NCBI GenBank assembly: GCA_022393335.1
Contig: JAJEKB010021185.1
Span: forward strand, 1,886,277-1,950,276
Origin: Macrotrachela quadricornifera
Taxonomy: Eukaryota > Rotifera > Eurotatoria > Philodinida > Philodinidae
DNA: 64,000 bases
Reading direction: 5' to 3'
Shown here in pieces: positions 1 through 11,396 of this stretch. Within the stretch, counting starts at the first letter, position 1. Every line of letters starts with the position of its first letter. A program made the translations under genes and the position numbers. The notes beneath the pieces were generated by a model that ran no database searches, was not told the DNA's origin, and worked only from the letters and a program-made list of their open reading frames with translations.

Positions 1-860
1 GCCTACTTCATTGCTAAGTCTCCCTGCGAAACATATTACCCAAGTATGGCCTTCGATCAAAATAGTATTTTTCCTAAAAGATTAGCGGAACGTATAAAAC
101 ATTCGTATCTCGATGTAATATCATTCATTAACATACACAAACCGCAGTACGGATATTATAAAAAATCAAGCTCAACTTTGGAACTTTTCGTTTTAAAATA
201 TTTTTCTAAAAAACCACCATGAATAAGAATGTGAGGATACGGGTATGTAGATAGTGAGTGATCGATTAGAAGCTAACAGAACAGTTTAGTTCTGTTTTGA
301 GAAAAAGTTCCCATAACAGAAAAATTTTGTTCTGTTTTTGGGAATTGTTTTCCAACAATGAACACTTGTATTATTATAGAAATTAATTCAGAGAGCAGCA
401 GCAGAATTTGAGACCCCGCATGACTCCATGCGATTCTGCGTGATTTTGCGTGACGCCGTGCAAGTCATTTGGCTTCAACTGACTCTACTTGACTCCACTT
501 GACTCCAAAGAACTGGAGTCAGATGTTTTCCCCTTGGTGTAACAACCAGTGTTCTTGAAAATTGTTAACCTTTTAGTGGAACAATAAAAATAAAATGAAT
601 GTTAAAAAAAAAACCTCTGCTACAGATCTTACCTCGTCGTGCGTGGGATATCTTTCATAAATTTTCTCCCGCTCTGCATAGGGTGTCTTTCACAGAGCTT
701 TTTCTGCCGTGCGTGGGGTATCTTTCAGAGCTTTTCCCATCGTGCATCAAGCATCTTCAACAGGACTTTTCTTATAGGGCTAAAGCTGAATCCTCACTCT
801 CAAATTTGCATTGAACTGCATCATTTGGTTAGAAAGTGAGTAAAATCACAGTCTCTTACG
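1..860. other. Non-coding stretch with short hairpins
   Basis: No supportable gene. Positions 272-345 hold two adjacent imperfect hairpins built on AACAGAAC/GTTCTGTT. Positions 417-525 hold degenerate tandem copies of a TGACTCCA-type motif. The two reading frames at 599-839 overlap each other in different frames and show no protein-like composition. Confidence 0.4.
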
Positions 861-866
861 ACTTGG

Positions 867-1190
867 ATGAGGTTTCACGCACATCTCCTTCTCTCACCCC
901 CGATCACTCTGCCGACTTTTCTCGGCAATCAAGGAACTGATGCAAATAGTTCCGTGACGCTATCTCTCACGATGACTAAAAACATAGCGAACAGACTCAG
1001 CAGAATTTCGATCTGTATTGATCGCGATGAAATTTCACCCAGCCCCTTCTGCGCACCCCGTTTGGTGGTTTCAACCTCAAGTCGCCTTTCCTCATGAGCT
1101 AAGGAAGTAGTGTGGAAAGTTTTGTGACGCTAGCTATAACAGAGATTAAATGCATCGCGAACAGACAAACGTTTTTCTTTAAATATATAT
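867..1190 (+). repeat. Dispersed repeat, copy A
   Basis: This is a divergent copy of a repeat seen several times in the window. Shared landmarks in order are GAAATTTCACCCA, GGAAAGTTTKGTGACGCTAGC, CGAACAGACAAAC and a TTCTTTAAATATATATA tail. It encodes nothing convincing. The same landmarks recur at 1320-1745, 6768-7276, 7277-7786 and, inverted, at 37838-37998, so this is an interspersed element, probably non-autonomous. Its superfamily cannot be told from the sequence alone. Confidence 0.6.
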
Positions 1191-1319
1191 ATACGTCATT
1201 GTTGTGAGTCAAGAAAAAGAATAAATACATTGTTTCTGTGAGTCATAGAAAACAAGTGGATCCACAGTAGTTGTGAATCAAGGAAACACTCGTATACATT
1301 GTTCTCTTATAACCTATTA

Positions 1320-1745
1320 GAAACCTTCAATTTTCACACTTATACCAAAGAATCATCAATACAAAATGATTAATCTTAGAATCTTAACAAAGTCACTAAA
1401 TTTCTGCAAAATTCAGGCAAATTTCATTGCCATATGACAGGGATGAAATTTCACTCAAACATCCCCACCCTACTCCTATTAATGGTAAGAGCACTCTATA
1501 AAGCTACCGCTGCACTCAGGAAACCACTGTGGAAAGTTTGGTAGAGTTAGCTGAGACACTACTATCTGGGTGAGATTTCACCCACACTCCACCTCACACC
1601 CTCGGTGGGTGACCCCGCTATGACCTTCCTCCGGGCCTGGGAATGCATCATGGAAAGTTTGGTGATCGTAGCTTTTGCAGAGACGGAATACATGGCGAAC
1701 AGACAGACAAACAGACAGACATTCTTCTTTATATATATATATATA
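1320..1745 (+). repeat. Dispersed repeat, copy B
   Basis: This copy is alignable by eye with 7277-7786 over its whole length. Shared blocks include ACCAAAGAATC, GATTAATCTTAGAATC, CCCTACTCCTATTAATGGTAA, CACTATCTGGGTGAGA, GACCTTCCTC and CGAACAGACAGACAA. It ends in the same TTCTTCTTTATATATATA tail. Substitutions and small indels are spread throughout, so both are old copies. Copy D has an additional CACCCT tandem array. Confidence 0.75.
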
Positions 1746-2483
1746 GATTCTGTTTTTTATTTAAATAATAAGGTATTCCAGTTAGAATTTTCTGTAAATT
1801 TCACTTACTAGTGGTTGTGATTTTAACTGTCAAACATGATTTTAAAGTGTATGAAACTGCAATTATTTCATTTCTTACATTTTACCTGTTCTACAACCAT
1901 CGTATTCTGATCTTACCCTGTCCTCAAGATTAGAGTAGGACAGAACAGGTTTACCCTGCACATCAATAATTTGTACGACCTACAACGCTTTGAAAAGTCA
2001 TGATTTGCACAATATTCAACAAAATTAGAGTACTACTATTTTATAAAAATTAATTAGCGTATTAAGAATTTGATTGAGGCAACTCATCTTAAAACAATGA
2101 TTTATTTCTACATTAGCTTATCCACTGTGCTCCTGAGGATCGTATGAAGTGAATCAAAGCTAGTACTAGCCAAACTGCAATCCACATTCCATATGTTAAT
2201 ATTTTTTAACATATAACCCATGTCATAAATACTGAATCACTTTTAGCGGTGAACCGACAAAACTGGCGGTTAACCGCCGGTTTTTATCCGGTTTATATTA
2301 CATGGGAAGTATAGAGTGAGCAAAAAATTATTGTCGGTTGTTCTAAGTGTTTTGAAGAAGTTTTACATTATCCTCTTCACCTTCTGAGCTCTGCCTAGTG
2401 GTGGCACTCGCATCTTCTTAAAGGCTACTTAATAGTCGCATAGGTAACATTTTCAGGATATCTAGTGACGGTATGCGCTACTT
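1746..2483. other. Intergenic, no gene seen
   Basis: AT-rich sequence. The only structure noticed is an imperfect hairpin at about 1885-1953 (ACCTGTTCT and AGAACAGGT flanking CCTGTCCT and AGGACAG) and a C/G-rich patch around 2250-2280. Neither is tied to a recognisable function. Confidence 0.35.
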
Positions 2484-2628
2484 TTGAAGTCCTATTTGGA
2501 CAGAATATCTATGCCTAGCGGATTCGGTGCATACTCCAAGGCTGTTTCCACCTTAAACACATTGTTCGAGTCCTTAAATCTTCACTTGGATGAAACCATG
2601 CTGATACTGAACAACCTCTGTACATCTA

Positions 2629-3938
2629 CAGAGTGGCCCAAAAGCCATGTCACCCAAAAAAAAATTAAATGTCTCCTTTACAGCTCGAGCAAAGAAGCTG
2701 ACTTTTTTATCAATGATAGAATCATCTTCAAGCTTTATATCTATAAGAACAAGTTCAAGAAAAACCTATGTTAAGTAGCACTAATGAATTCAACAAAGAA
2801 AATTTTACTTTTCAAAAAGAGAAAAAAAACATTTTAAGATAGAGAAGAGACAGTTTACTCAGACAAAGCGTGGTCAACGAAATGGACTTTCGAGTAACAC
2901 GCGTTGTGTGTTCATATATTTATTCTGTCTGTGTTTTTTTTCGGTAAGACATTAGAATCCTGATAAAAGAACAAAGAATTTTCGTTCTCAAGCAATGGTG
3001 GATATCAGGAAAAACATCTGAAACGGTAAATGCGGCTTTTCAAAATGAATTTCCTGGCGAAGAAGTTCCAACTCGTCAAAAAAACATCACAAAGACGTGC
3101 ATCACATGATCTTGATATCTCACACCCAAGCTTACAAGGTTTTATGAAAGATCTAAATTTAAAATCACACAAGCCAAGACTATTACAAGCCTTAAATTAA
3201 GATGAACCGGTTCGATGACTCGAATTTTGTGAATGGATCTTAGATTTAACTGAAAATGTTCAAACTTTATTGAATCAAATTCTATGGACAGGCGAAGCTA
3301 TATTCAAAACAAATGGTCGTGTCAACAGATATAATTGTGTTTATTGGAGTGATACAAATCCACGCTTTATCATCGAACAAGAGCTCAATGTACCACAAGT
3401 TATTGTTTGGGGAGTAATATGGGCAAATGGGGTTATCGGACCATTTTTTTTGAAGGTAATGTTACATCAGAAAAGTATCTTAAGATGTTGAAAGGCAATA
3501 TCATACCACAACTTCAAGAACATGAAGTCTTTCAAACAATGATCTGGCAGCAAGACGGCGCGCCACTCCACTATAGTCAAATTCTTAGATTGGATTGGTC
3601 GTCAAAGAACTGTTGAATGGCCACCACGATCTCCCGATTTAACTCCATGTGATTTCTCATTATGGGGGATTATAAAAGATCGTGTCTATACTCAAAATCC
3701 TCGCGGTATAAATCATTTGAAGTCATTAATTAAAAAAGAATTTATATCGCTCGATGATAACATCGAATTATGCCAAGCAATCTGTTGTTCTGTAGCAGAT
3801 CGTTATCAGATGTGTATCAGTACAGAAGGCAAACAATTCGAACATTTACTTCAAAATATTGTCCATTTTGTCTTGACAAACTGTATTTCCTCTATCTTAA
3901 ATTGTTTTTTTGGGTAACATGACTTTTGGACCACTCTG
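2629..3938 (+). mobile_element. Mariner-superfamily element, decayed
   Basis: This is a 1,310-bp element with terminal inverted repeats of about 34 bp. The left end starts CAGAGTGGCCCAAAAG and the right end, read inward, starts CAGAGTGGTCCAAAAG, with only a few mismatches. It is flanked by TA on both sides (2627-2628 and 3939-3940), the duplication expected for Tc1/mariner elements. Length and terminal structure fit a full-length copy. The internal transposase is broken (separate entry). Sequence just inside the left end resembles the arms of the 37268-37837 element, so the two belong to related families. Confidence 0.88.
2966..3915 (+). pseudogene. Mariner-type transposase pseudogene
   Basis: A DDE transposase remnant can be followed through several frames. 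An N-terminal helix-turn-helix-like part (KEQRIFVLKQWW) lies near 2966-3110. A central part at 3270-3491 contains WTGEAIF, NRYN and YW. The motif WQQDGAP follows near 3543, and SPDLTPCDFSLWG near 3630. Related transposases have an aspartate at the third residue of the WTxEA motif; here it is Gly, so the first catalytic acid appears lost, while the Asp residues of QQDG and PCDF remain. Stops, frame changes and an apparent short deletion near 3575 break the frame. The copy is dead; family assignment is by motif. Confidence 0.8.
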
Positions 3939-3940
3939 TA

Positions 3941-4687
3941 TAAATATCATACTGTTTTGATGTTTGGCCGAGTGAGACGAAACATACAAAGACTTCTTTA
4001 GTTCAGAATCTTATCAGACATCTTTCTAGATATAAATCGGTTTCTGATAGTAAAAATCTTTCAAATTCAATAACAAATGATAATAAATTTGTCTTACGTA
4101 AAGTCTTCTCTCGACGATCTACGTTATTTTTATAATAAACAGAAGATGTCTTCTATTATATACTTGAGAACATAGATATTCTGCATTTTTTCCCTGCCGG
4201 TCTACCTATAGATATGGTTTGCACATTTTTATTTGATAGCTGGGCCATCCTTCTACTTTCATGATAAAACATCTTGATAAGAAACATAAGATAAAATTGT
4301 ATATACATTAGAAGTTTCGAAGTGAATGCGAGCTCTTTTTTAGAGTTACTTATGTTGGAAAGTTTTTCATTATGGTTCACACATTCAAACAATCGAACTT
4401 GGTAAGAGACTGTAACCAAAACAATGATAAGTATACACATACAAATTCTTTCTCATTCAGAGAAAGTGCAAAAATTAGTTAGACCTAATTCATTCAAATA
4501 CTGGAAATTTGATTTCAGGAAAGATTGGAGAATCAATCCTTTGTCAGATGTCATCTGGCATTTCTCGAAATCTATACTAGAGGAGCCTTAATATGTTTCT
4601 TATTATTAGACTAAACCACAATAAAAATATGATATTTTTGATCAATGCCCTGAATTTTATCTGACCACATACACGAAGTATTCTCAG
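3941..4687. other. Intergenic, no convincing gene
   Basis: AT-rich sequence. A 94-codon minus-strand frame at 4156-4440 begins with a hydrophobic stretch, but it has no homologue I recognise and no matching exon, so it is not called. Bases 4680-4687 are the left copy of the hAT target duplication ATTCTCAG. Confidence 0.35.
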
Positions 4688-5882
4688 TGGAGCCCTGCGA
4701 TTCCAGGTACTATCCGAGATCCGAACCGGAACCGCGGATCCGATTCCGGTTCCGGGTAGCGAAGTTGAAAAAAAGCGGTTCCACGAACGGATTCTAGAAA
4801 GTTTGTTGGGACCCGTTGATCTGGTGTTATTTTACATAACAGTTTGTATCAGATATTTTTCAGAAATGCCTATATTTGTTTTTTATTGTTTATGCCTATT
4901 AAGGAGGCCTCGTCAGAAACCAACTTTGTTATTTTTCCTCCGATTTCATCCAAACTTTTCGGAGAATATTAGTCTAGGCTAGGATAGATCATGGGTGAAA
5001 TATCTCTCCTAAACCTCCAACATATTAACGAGTTATAGTGAATTTACTGGTTAGAAGTACCCTGTACGCGGGCAAGGTTTTCTTCCTCGGGACAGTAAGC
5101 TAATAGGCCGGAGTGCTTTTTGGTTGTAGAGCACATTTATGACTAGGTTCTGGCAGAGCCTGATTTTTTAATTCTCCTTCCTTTGTTTTTTATAAATCCT
5201 TTTTGCAAAAATTCTTGAATTCATGACCAAAAGAATCACTGATCAAAATGAAAGATCTACGATTTTTATTTTGGCAAAAAAGAAATAAAAAAAATCGGGC
5301 TCTATGACGACTTATCTTTACCTGTCTACTATACAATAGAAAAGAAACTATCACTTCCATAGCGAGTCGTTCTGAAGAAATACCTGTCAGCGTAAACAGC
5401 ACGCTCAAAAAACCTGATTTTCAGAAAAACGCAAAAAAAGGCTTTTAAAAACCCTAAGTTTCTGAGTATTATGTTTTAAAAAACCCGTACAGTTTCATTA
5501 AAACCCATTATAAAATCAATAAACTATAGTGCATCCGGGAGCAGACACTTGACTCTATCGAGCCTACTGTAAATCATAAAGTCGATAATTTTCCCAAAAT
5601 TGACTTTTCTGAGGGAGATCGATAATTTATTAAAAGAAATTCCTTCAAAAGATACAAGAAAAAGAAAAGAGTGAGAAAGTCCGCAAAATTACTTTGTTCA
5701 AAAATGATAAATATAGATAGACCTAGTTGCTATTAAAAAATTTTTCGGTTCCAACGGTTCCATTTTCGGTTCTACCCGTATTTATTTCACGGTTCCGATT
5801 CCGATTCCGGATCTGAGAAGCTTAAAAACTTCGGATCCGGTTCGGATCTCGGTTCCAATTTTTTAGGAACCGCAGGGCTCTA
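4688..5882. mobile_element. Non-autonomous hAT element
   Basis: A 1,195-bp element. Its ends are T[G/A]GAGCCCTGCG[A/G]TTCC in inverted orientation, matching at 15 of 17 positions. It is flanked by a perfect 8-bp duplication ATTCTCAG at 4680-4687 and 5883-5890. An 8-bp duplication and TRGAGCCCTG-like ends are typical of hAT transposons. Just inside both ends are GATCCGAACCGGAACC-type sequences that also pair. There is no transposase frame; the longest frame inside (5190-5408, minus) is low-complexity. It would have depended on a transposase encoded elsewhere. Confidence 0.88.
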
Positions 5883-5890
5883 ATTCTCAG

Positions 5891-6767
5891 TTGTTGAAAG
5901 GCTTTGCATACAAATTTCGACCAATACTTATGAATTGATATTGTCAATGTAGTTCACACCTATAGTGCATAGATACATCTCATTTAGAAATGAACTGGGG
6001 ATCTCGATTCAAACAGATGAATGATTCAAATAGTCTAATGCTCTTTGACTAATATTACCTTCCGTTTTCGGAGGCCATATTCACGTTAGACAGGCACTAA
6101 CACCAAAACTCTCGGGGTTTGAGGACTGGGATCATTCTTAAGTTTGAAGTTTTAACTTTTCTTTTTGTTTATGATATTAACACTGCCATAAAGCATTCCA
6201 GTTTACTTAACAAGTTCCATATGATATAACCAGAGAAGAAAATGCATCATTGTACTAGATGTTATTGATTACTTCGTACCAATTGAGGAGGAAACACATC
6301 TACCTATCATCTATTAAAACTTATCATATGAGGTTTTCGATAGAAAAATATGTAGTTAGAGAAAATAACATTTTACGTGGAGGTTCGTAAGATTATTAGA
6401 GTATTTTGCCGTATTAATATATATAATACTTCAAGAAGAGGACTAAAACTTGAAACCATCCCAACATCCCGAATTCACCCTCACCCATATTGATACTTTC
6501 AATTTAAAAGTTTTTTCGCATGAGGTTTTATCTGAATTGCGTATTTGAGAATCAATTCTCTGTTTTAATGCTTAAAATTGCATGGTAAATTAGACTTTTT
6601 TACTCTTATTCAAAAACTTTTTAATTCAAAAAATTCAATCTATCTCAACATGATCTTTCTAATATGGCTATTCTCAAATTATTTCATCAGGTTTATGCAA
6701 CTAGCTTACATTATATACGTAGGCACATCTTTTGAAAATGTCATATAATACCAGCTCAATAATTTAA
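5891..6767. other. Intergenic, no gene seen
   Basis: AT-rich sequence following the hAT element; no reading frame, repeat or hairpin of note. Confidence 0.3.
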
Positions 6768-7276
6768 GACTACTAGCGGTAGTACCCAGCGTTGCTCGGA
6801 AAATCACCATACTGGAAACTTATCATGTCAGAAAACGACAGAAGATGTATGGAAGGCTTGATTAAGACCTTTTCATCTATTATTACTACATATCCCGCCG
6901 TGCATACACTTATATTCATTTTTAAATCGGATAATTCAGCAATTAGTGTAGGGGTGTAACAGTCTTTCTCTTAACTCATGTGTATTTCCATACTTTATAC
7001 CAATACCCAATACAAAAAAACTGGTACTAACAGGTGGATATTCTAACAATGGCAGCATATGTCCTGAAGTCCTTGAAAATCTGGGGAAAATTGTAATGTA
7101 TCATAACCTGTTGTGAAATTTCAGCCCAATCCTCTCGCCAGTCATCCTGATCCCTTTTGACCTTCCTCGAGACCTAAGAGTATGCCATGAAAAGTTTCGC
7201 ACCCTCAACTCGTGCGATGTCCAGATGCATAAAAAACACACACAGGCAGACAAACTTTCTCCTTTATATATATAGA
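6768..7276 (+). repeat. Dispersed repeat, copy C
   Basis: It begins near TAGCGGTAGTACCCAGCGTTGCTCGG and ends with CAGGCAGACAAACTTTCTCCTTTATATATATAGAT. It shares with copies B and D the block TTTGACCTTCCTC, the AAAGTTT motif and the terminal CAGACAAAC-TTCT-CTTTATATATATAG. It abuts copy D head to tail, so two units lie in tandem here. No coding capacity was found. Confidence 0.6.
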
Positions 7277-7786
7277 TTAGAAACATGCGATTTTCAAATT
7301 TAAACCAAAGAATCCTCAATAAAAAACGATTAATCTTAGAATCATAACAGATTCGCGAAATTTCTGGAAAATTAAGGCAAAGTTCATTGCGGTACAACTT
7401 CAGTGAAATTTCACCCAGACGTCTCCTCCCTACTCCTATTAATGGTAACAGCACTTTTTAAAGACGCCTCTGAACTCAGATAAGCACCATGGAAAGTTTG
7501 GTAATGTTAGCTAATACAGCACTATCTGGGTGAGACTTCACCCACACCCTTGGTGGGTGACCCCTGCCATGACCTTCCTCTGGGTCTGGGGAGGCACTAT
7601 AAAAAGTTTGGTAATGTTAGCCAATACATCACTATCTGGGTGAGAGTTCACCCTCACCCTCACCCTCACCCTCACACCCTCACCCTCAAGGATGGAAAGT
7701 TTGGTGACGCTAGCTATAACAGAGACTGAATGCATAACGAACAGACAGACAATCAGACAAACTTTCTTCTTTATATATATAGATAA
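7277..7786 (+). repeat. Dispersed repeat, copy D, with CACCCT array
   Basis: This is the best match of copy B (1320-1745), with the same block order. It is longer because the segment from CACTATCTGGG to the AAAGTTTGGTAATGTTAGC motif is repeated. It also contains a CACCCT tandem array at about 7649-7688. The copy ends AACTTTCTTCTTTATATATATAGAT. The apparent minus-strand frame rich in Arg-Val at 7538-7735 is a translation of this array and is not a gene. Confidence 0.75.
7649..7688. repeat. CACCCT tandem array (G-rich on minus strand)
   Basis: About six CACCCT units, one of them interrupted. The minus strand reads as GGGTGA repeats, giving at least four G-triplets with 3-base loops, which is the classic pattern for an intramolecular G-quadruplex. 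It resembles, but is not identical to, the TGTGGG-type telomere repeat reported for bdelloids. Confidence 0.7.
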
Positions 7787-8387
7787 AACATTTTGAATAC
7801 GATAAAAAAAGAGTCAATCGTGGATGACAAATTTGTCATAAATAAACTTCTGTTATAGCTCCTATCATTTTTGAGAAAATGACAATTGACTCACAAGTTT
7901 TGCTCTATAAGATACTCCGATTGTAGTCTATCCATTCATATTTAAAATACCTATATCTTTCGAAATGATCGTCTATTTGGGCTGTGGAACTTTTAGTTTA
8001 TTCGTAACTGAGATGTATCTATCTACCGTGGAAATATCAGCTGCATCCATATGGTCGACCAACTATCGTTGGTTAGGGCTTATGTGAAAATATCTCATGG
8101 AAAAGACTTCAGTAACAAAATATTGCAAAGTCATATATCAAAGTTTTGAGCCAACGGAAAATTTTAAAATAACGTTCCCATAAACGCGTAATTGCTTGTT
8201 TATCTTAACTAAATGAAATGAAACATAGTTAAATTACTATCCTTTACCCATATTACTTCAGAACTTTGTCAGTATTAATTAACTGGAAATAATAACACCT
8301 GTTCATAGTTATTAACATGAGCCTTTAGTGTCACTATAAAAAGCATTACATCCATTTGTTCGTTTAATCTCAGATGTAGTAAGATAT
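7787..8387. other. Intergenic, no gene seen
   Basis: AT-rich sequence. The part immediately before 8388 may hold the lost 5' exon of the ADP-ribosyltransferase pseudogene, but no start codon with matching sequence could be identified. Confidence 0.3.
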
Positions 8388-8874
8388 GTGCAAATAGCAA
8401 AATACAATTTTCGTGATTGTAATGACATTTTGACGCAAGATGAGTCTGCTTCAGTCTTAATCTTCACAATGGAATGGAAGCTTGATGAAACATGTCTCTA
8501 TCGTTTGTTAAATGAAGCTTTAGGTTCAGAAGATCGAAAGAAGCTAAAATCATGGTTTCCATATCTGAAACTGTCATTGACTGCACTATACAAACTATCA
8601 TCATTTGAAGGGCTCGTTTGGCGCAGTGTCAAATCTGATATTAGTAAAAGCTATCAAACAGATCAGACAGGAATTTGATGGGGTAATACATCAATGGGTA
8701 CGGATACAAATATTTTCAACTTCGAGCATGTCGCGGATAAGTATATGTATTCAAAAATATCCAATGTTTCAAAAAGAAAAGGAAACCGTGTTGATGTCTG
8801 GCTTTCATTTTGAAACAACCAGAAAACTAGATTTAGGTGATGGGTTACTCATGATCAATATTAACAAGAAATAA
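8388..8874 (+). pseudogene. Mono-ADP-ribosyltransferase pseudogene
   Basis: The first frame (8388-8678) matches the intact ART gene at 61687 closely: DESASVLIFTMEW versus [13 protein letters not shown], then EDRKKL.SWFPYLKLSLTAL versus [20 protein letters not shown] frame change near 8640-8680 follows. The next frame contains YPMFQKEKETVLMSG, matching the [15 protein letters not shown] region of the intact gene. The Arg of the R-S-E triad (GLVWR) and an E-x-E-like EKE remain. The segment carrying the STS motif is absent or scrambled. This is therefore a truncated, frameshifted remnant of the NAD+:arginine ADP-ribosyltransferase family. Confidence 0.8.
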
Positions 8875-9455
8875 GGATCATTTCCACTTTTTCCGTCACC
8901 ATTTCGAAATAAAAACATGATGACATAAACAATTTTGTTATTATTATCAATGATACATAAGCCAATTAATATTCACCATCTCCCTAACGACTAACTATGT
9001 TTGATTAGACTGCTCCATCTCTAAATATAAAATACACGAATATCTTCGATTAAACGAAAACGAACATTATTGGCCAAAAACCTTTCCTAGTATTAATTGA
9101 AATAAACTATAGCACCATTATATTCAAATAGATTAGTGATATTAATCAGTTATTTTTTAGAGAAAAGAAACAGCATGACTGATGGTATAATGTACCTAAA
9201 CCAAGGGGATAAGTGCTGGCACCCAGTACCCTGGCGCCTCAGCACCTGCTCCCCACCTCGGCACCTTTTCAGCACCTCAGCACCTGCTCGGTACTTGTGG
9301 GTGTTGTGAAACTTAGAAAGCTAGAACATAAATATTAATTCGCTTGACTGTAGTCAGGGTCTAAATCCCGCAATTGACGGTGTGCTTGTGAGTTTGTGTG
9401 TTCAAGTGCAGCGCAGTTGTTCGGTACCATGTCCGAGCAGAAAAAACCTTTGGTG

Positions 9456-9770
9456 GCACCCTTAGGTCCTCAATTACTATATATTCCAGGTACCCTTAGG
9501 TCTCTAAGTACTATATATTAGTGGTACCCTTGAGTCCTCAAGTACTATACAATATTGGGGCGGTACCCTTAGGCCTCAAAGTACTATATGTTAAGGTACC
9601 CTTAGGTCTCCAAGTACTATATATTAAGAATACCCGTAGGTTCTCAAATACTATATATTCGGGGTGCCCTTAGGTCCTTAAGTACTATATATTGGGGGTA
9701 CTCATAAGTTCTCAAGTACTGTACATTGGAGTATCCTTCAGTTCTCAAGTACTATAGTTCAGGTACTGAG
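9456..9770 (+). repeat. Minisatellite, about 33-bp units
   Basis: About nine imperfect tandem units with core GGTACCCTTAGGTCCTCAAG followed by TACTATATATT. Units vary by substitutions and by 1-6 bp in length. They are contiguous, with no unique spacers, so this is not a CRISPR array. Confidence 0.85.
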
Positions 9771-10294
9771 ACGGTGCTCAGGAGCGGGGTAGGTGTTGGG
9801 CGATGCCGAAGTGCTGAGATGCTAATTGATTTTTTTAGTATACTACACAAACTAAACCACTATATTGTGATTGATTAGGAGTGCTTACTATCAAATTCAT
9901 TATTGTACTTCAATATTAGCGAACTTTTTAAGTATCCAATCAGAAATTTACCCATTTTACAAAACTATCTAATTCTAATTCAATTTTCTTACTTAAAATG
10001 AACTGATTTTTGTGATGCTTTTCTGGTATCAAAAAGAGGAAGTTCCATTATATATATATCTTACATATACTTTAAGAATTCTTATTTATTCCAGGGAATG
10101 AAATGCTTTTTTTCATATTACTGAAAGATGACGTATTGTCAGTAATATAGCCGTATTCTTGTTTGTTCCTTGATATGTTTTTATGACAAAGTTATTTGTC
10201 TATATATTGTTCAGCGTCTGTGTGTCTGTATGTTTCCTTGTGCCAGATGAAAGGTTAAATCAGACTATTTGGGGAAGGCTATAAGGGATATTAT

Positions 10295-10680
10295 AATGGG
10301 ATACCCATAGGTTCTCGAGGGCCATTATATGAAAGTACCCTTAGGTCCCGAAATTCTACTATATGAAGGTATTCGTGAGTCCTCAAGGGCTATTATATGG
10401 GAGCACCCATAAATCCTGAAGTCCTATTATATGGAGACATCCATGCGTCCTGAAGAGCTATAATATGAAGGTAGCCCTAGGTCACCAAGTCCTATCTTAC
10501 GTGGACACCCTTAGATCCTCAGGTGCTATATTAAGAGGGTATCCTAGCGTCCTCAAGTTCTATATTATGAAATACCCTTAGATCCATATCTCCTTTTATA
10601 TGGGGGTACTCCTAGGTCTTCAGGTTCTATTGTATAAAGGTACTCTTAGGTCCTCACCTCCTATTGTATAGAAGTATGGA
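10295..10680 (+). repeat. Minisatellite, about 34-bp units, second block
   Basis: About eleven diverged units with core TACCCTTAGGTCCTCAAGT then CTATTATATG. They belong to the same family as 9456-9770 but form a separate subfamily (CTATTATATGG instead of ACTATATATT). The inverted counterpart is at 11150-11330, so this block is the left arm of a large hairpin centred near 10,910. Confidence 0.8.
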
Positions 10681-11145
10681 TGTAACAATAGCAATACCAG
10701 TCAATAACAACTAGTATTTGTATTGATTGGTATCAGTATTGATGCGGGGAGCTGCTGATCTCCTACGTCAAACATCAATATTGTGAAAAACCGACAACGA
10801 ATATGGATTCCTCGATCCTCAAAAACCTTCAATCAAACTTTATACAAAGTCGTTATTTTCTTAAAATTAAGTAATTTCTGATAAAAGAATCAAGATTTTA
10901 TAATTGGTTTATCAAAGTTTTCGAATTTGATTTTTTCTTTAAAACAAGGCTATTTTTCGAAAATAACAATTTTTTATAAAGTTTGATCAGAGACTCTCGA
11001 GGACGAAGAATTCAAACCCATTCTCAGTTTTTTAGAATATTGATGTTTGATGTGACGAAGCAACAGCTCTTACCTCCATACCAATACTAGCCAATATGAA
11101 TACCAATTGCTATTGACTAGCATTGTTATTCATACACCCATGCCT
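10676..11145. repeat. Inverted repeat at centre of the minisatellite hairpin
   Basis: The left arm (GGATGTAACAATAGCAATAC, then GTCAATA and CTAGTATT) pairs with the right arm ending near 11144, which reads inward GGGTGTATGAATAACAATGC. The interior is AT-rich and also partly symmetric. The pairing continues outward into the minisatellites on both sides, so no target duplication can be defined. Confidence 0.65.
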
Positions 11146-11149
11146 CTAT

Positions 11150-11330
11150 ACAATAGGACTTGAGGACCTAAGGGTACCCTCATATAATAGGAGATTAGGA
11201 CTGAAGGGTTCCTGGAATATAGGACTCGAGAACCTTGAGGTACCCACATAATATGGAGCTTGAGGGACTAAAGTTACCTCTACGGGATATAACTTGGAGA
11301 CTCGTGGGTACTCTGTGATAGTGTACTGGA
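11150..11330 (-). repeat. Inverted minisatellite block
   Basis: Units read as AGGACTTGAGGACCTAAGGG with TACCCTCATATAAT, which is the reverse complement of the 10295-10680 block. About five units. Confidence 0.75.
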
Positions 11331-11396
11331 TCTGCTTGTAACTTAATATTTAATTTCAAGTGAATTAAGTATCAAGTCAAAAAGCTTAATGCTTAA

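Noticed and set aside
4156..4440. 94-codon minus-strand frame with a hydrophobic start
   Set aside because: No family resemblance, no cysteine or motif pattern, no exon partner; chance is sufficient in AT-rich sequence.
7600..7690. Internal telomere tract
   Set aside because: GGGTGA differs from the expected TGTGGG-type repeat and sits within a dispersed repeat, not at a sequence end.
7538..7735. Arg-Val repeat protein on the minus strand
   Set aside because: Translation of the CACCCT tandem array; no start context or conservation.
9456..10680. Regularly spaced repeats suggesting a CRISPR-like array
   Set aside because: Units are contiguous and vary along their whole length. There are no constant repeats separated by unique spacers, and the setting is a eukaryotic transposon.
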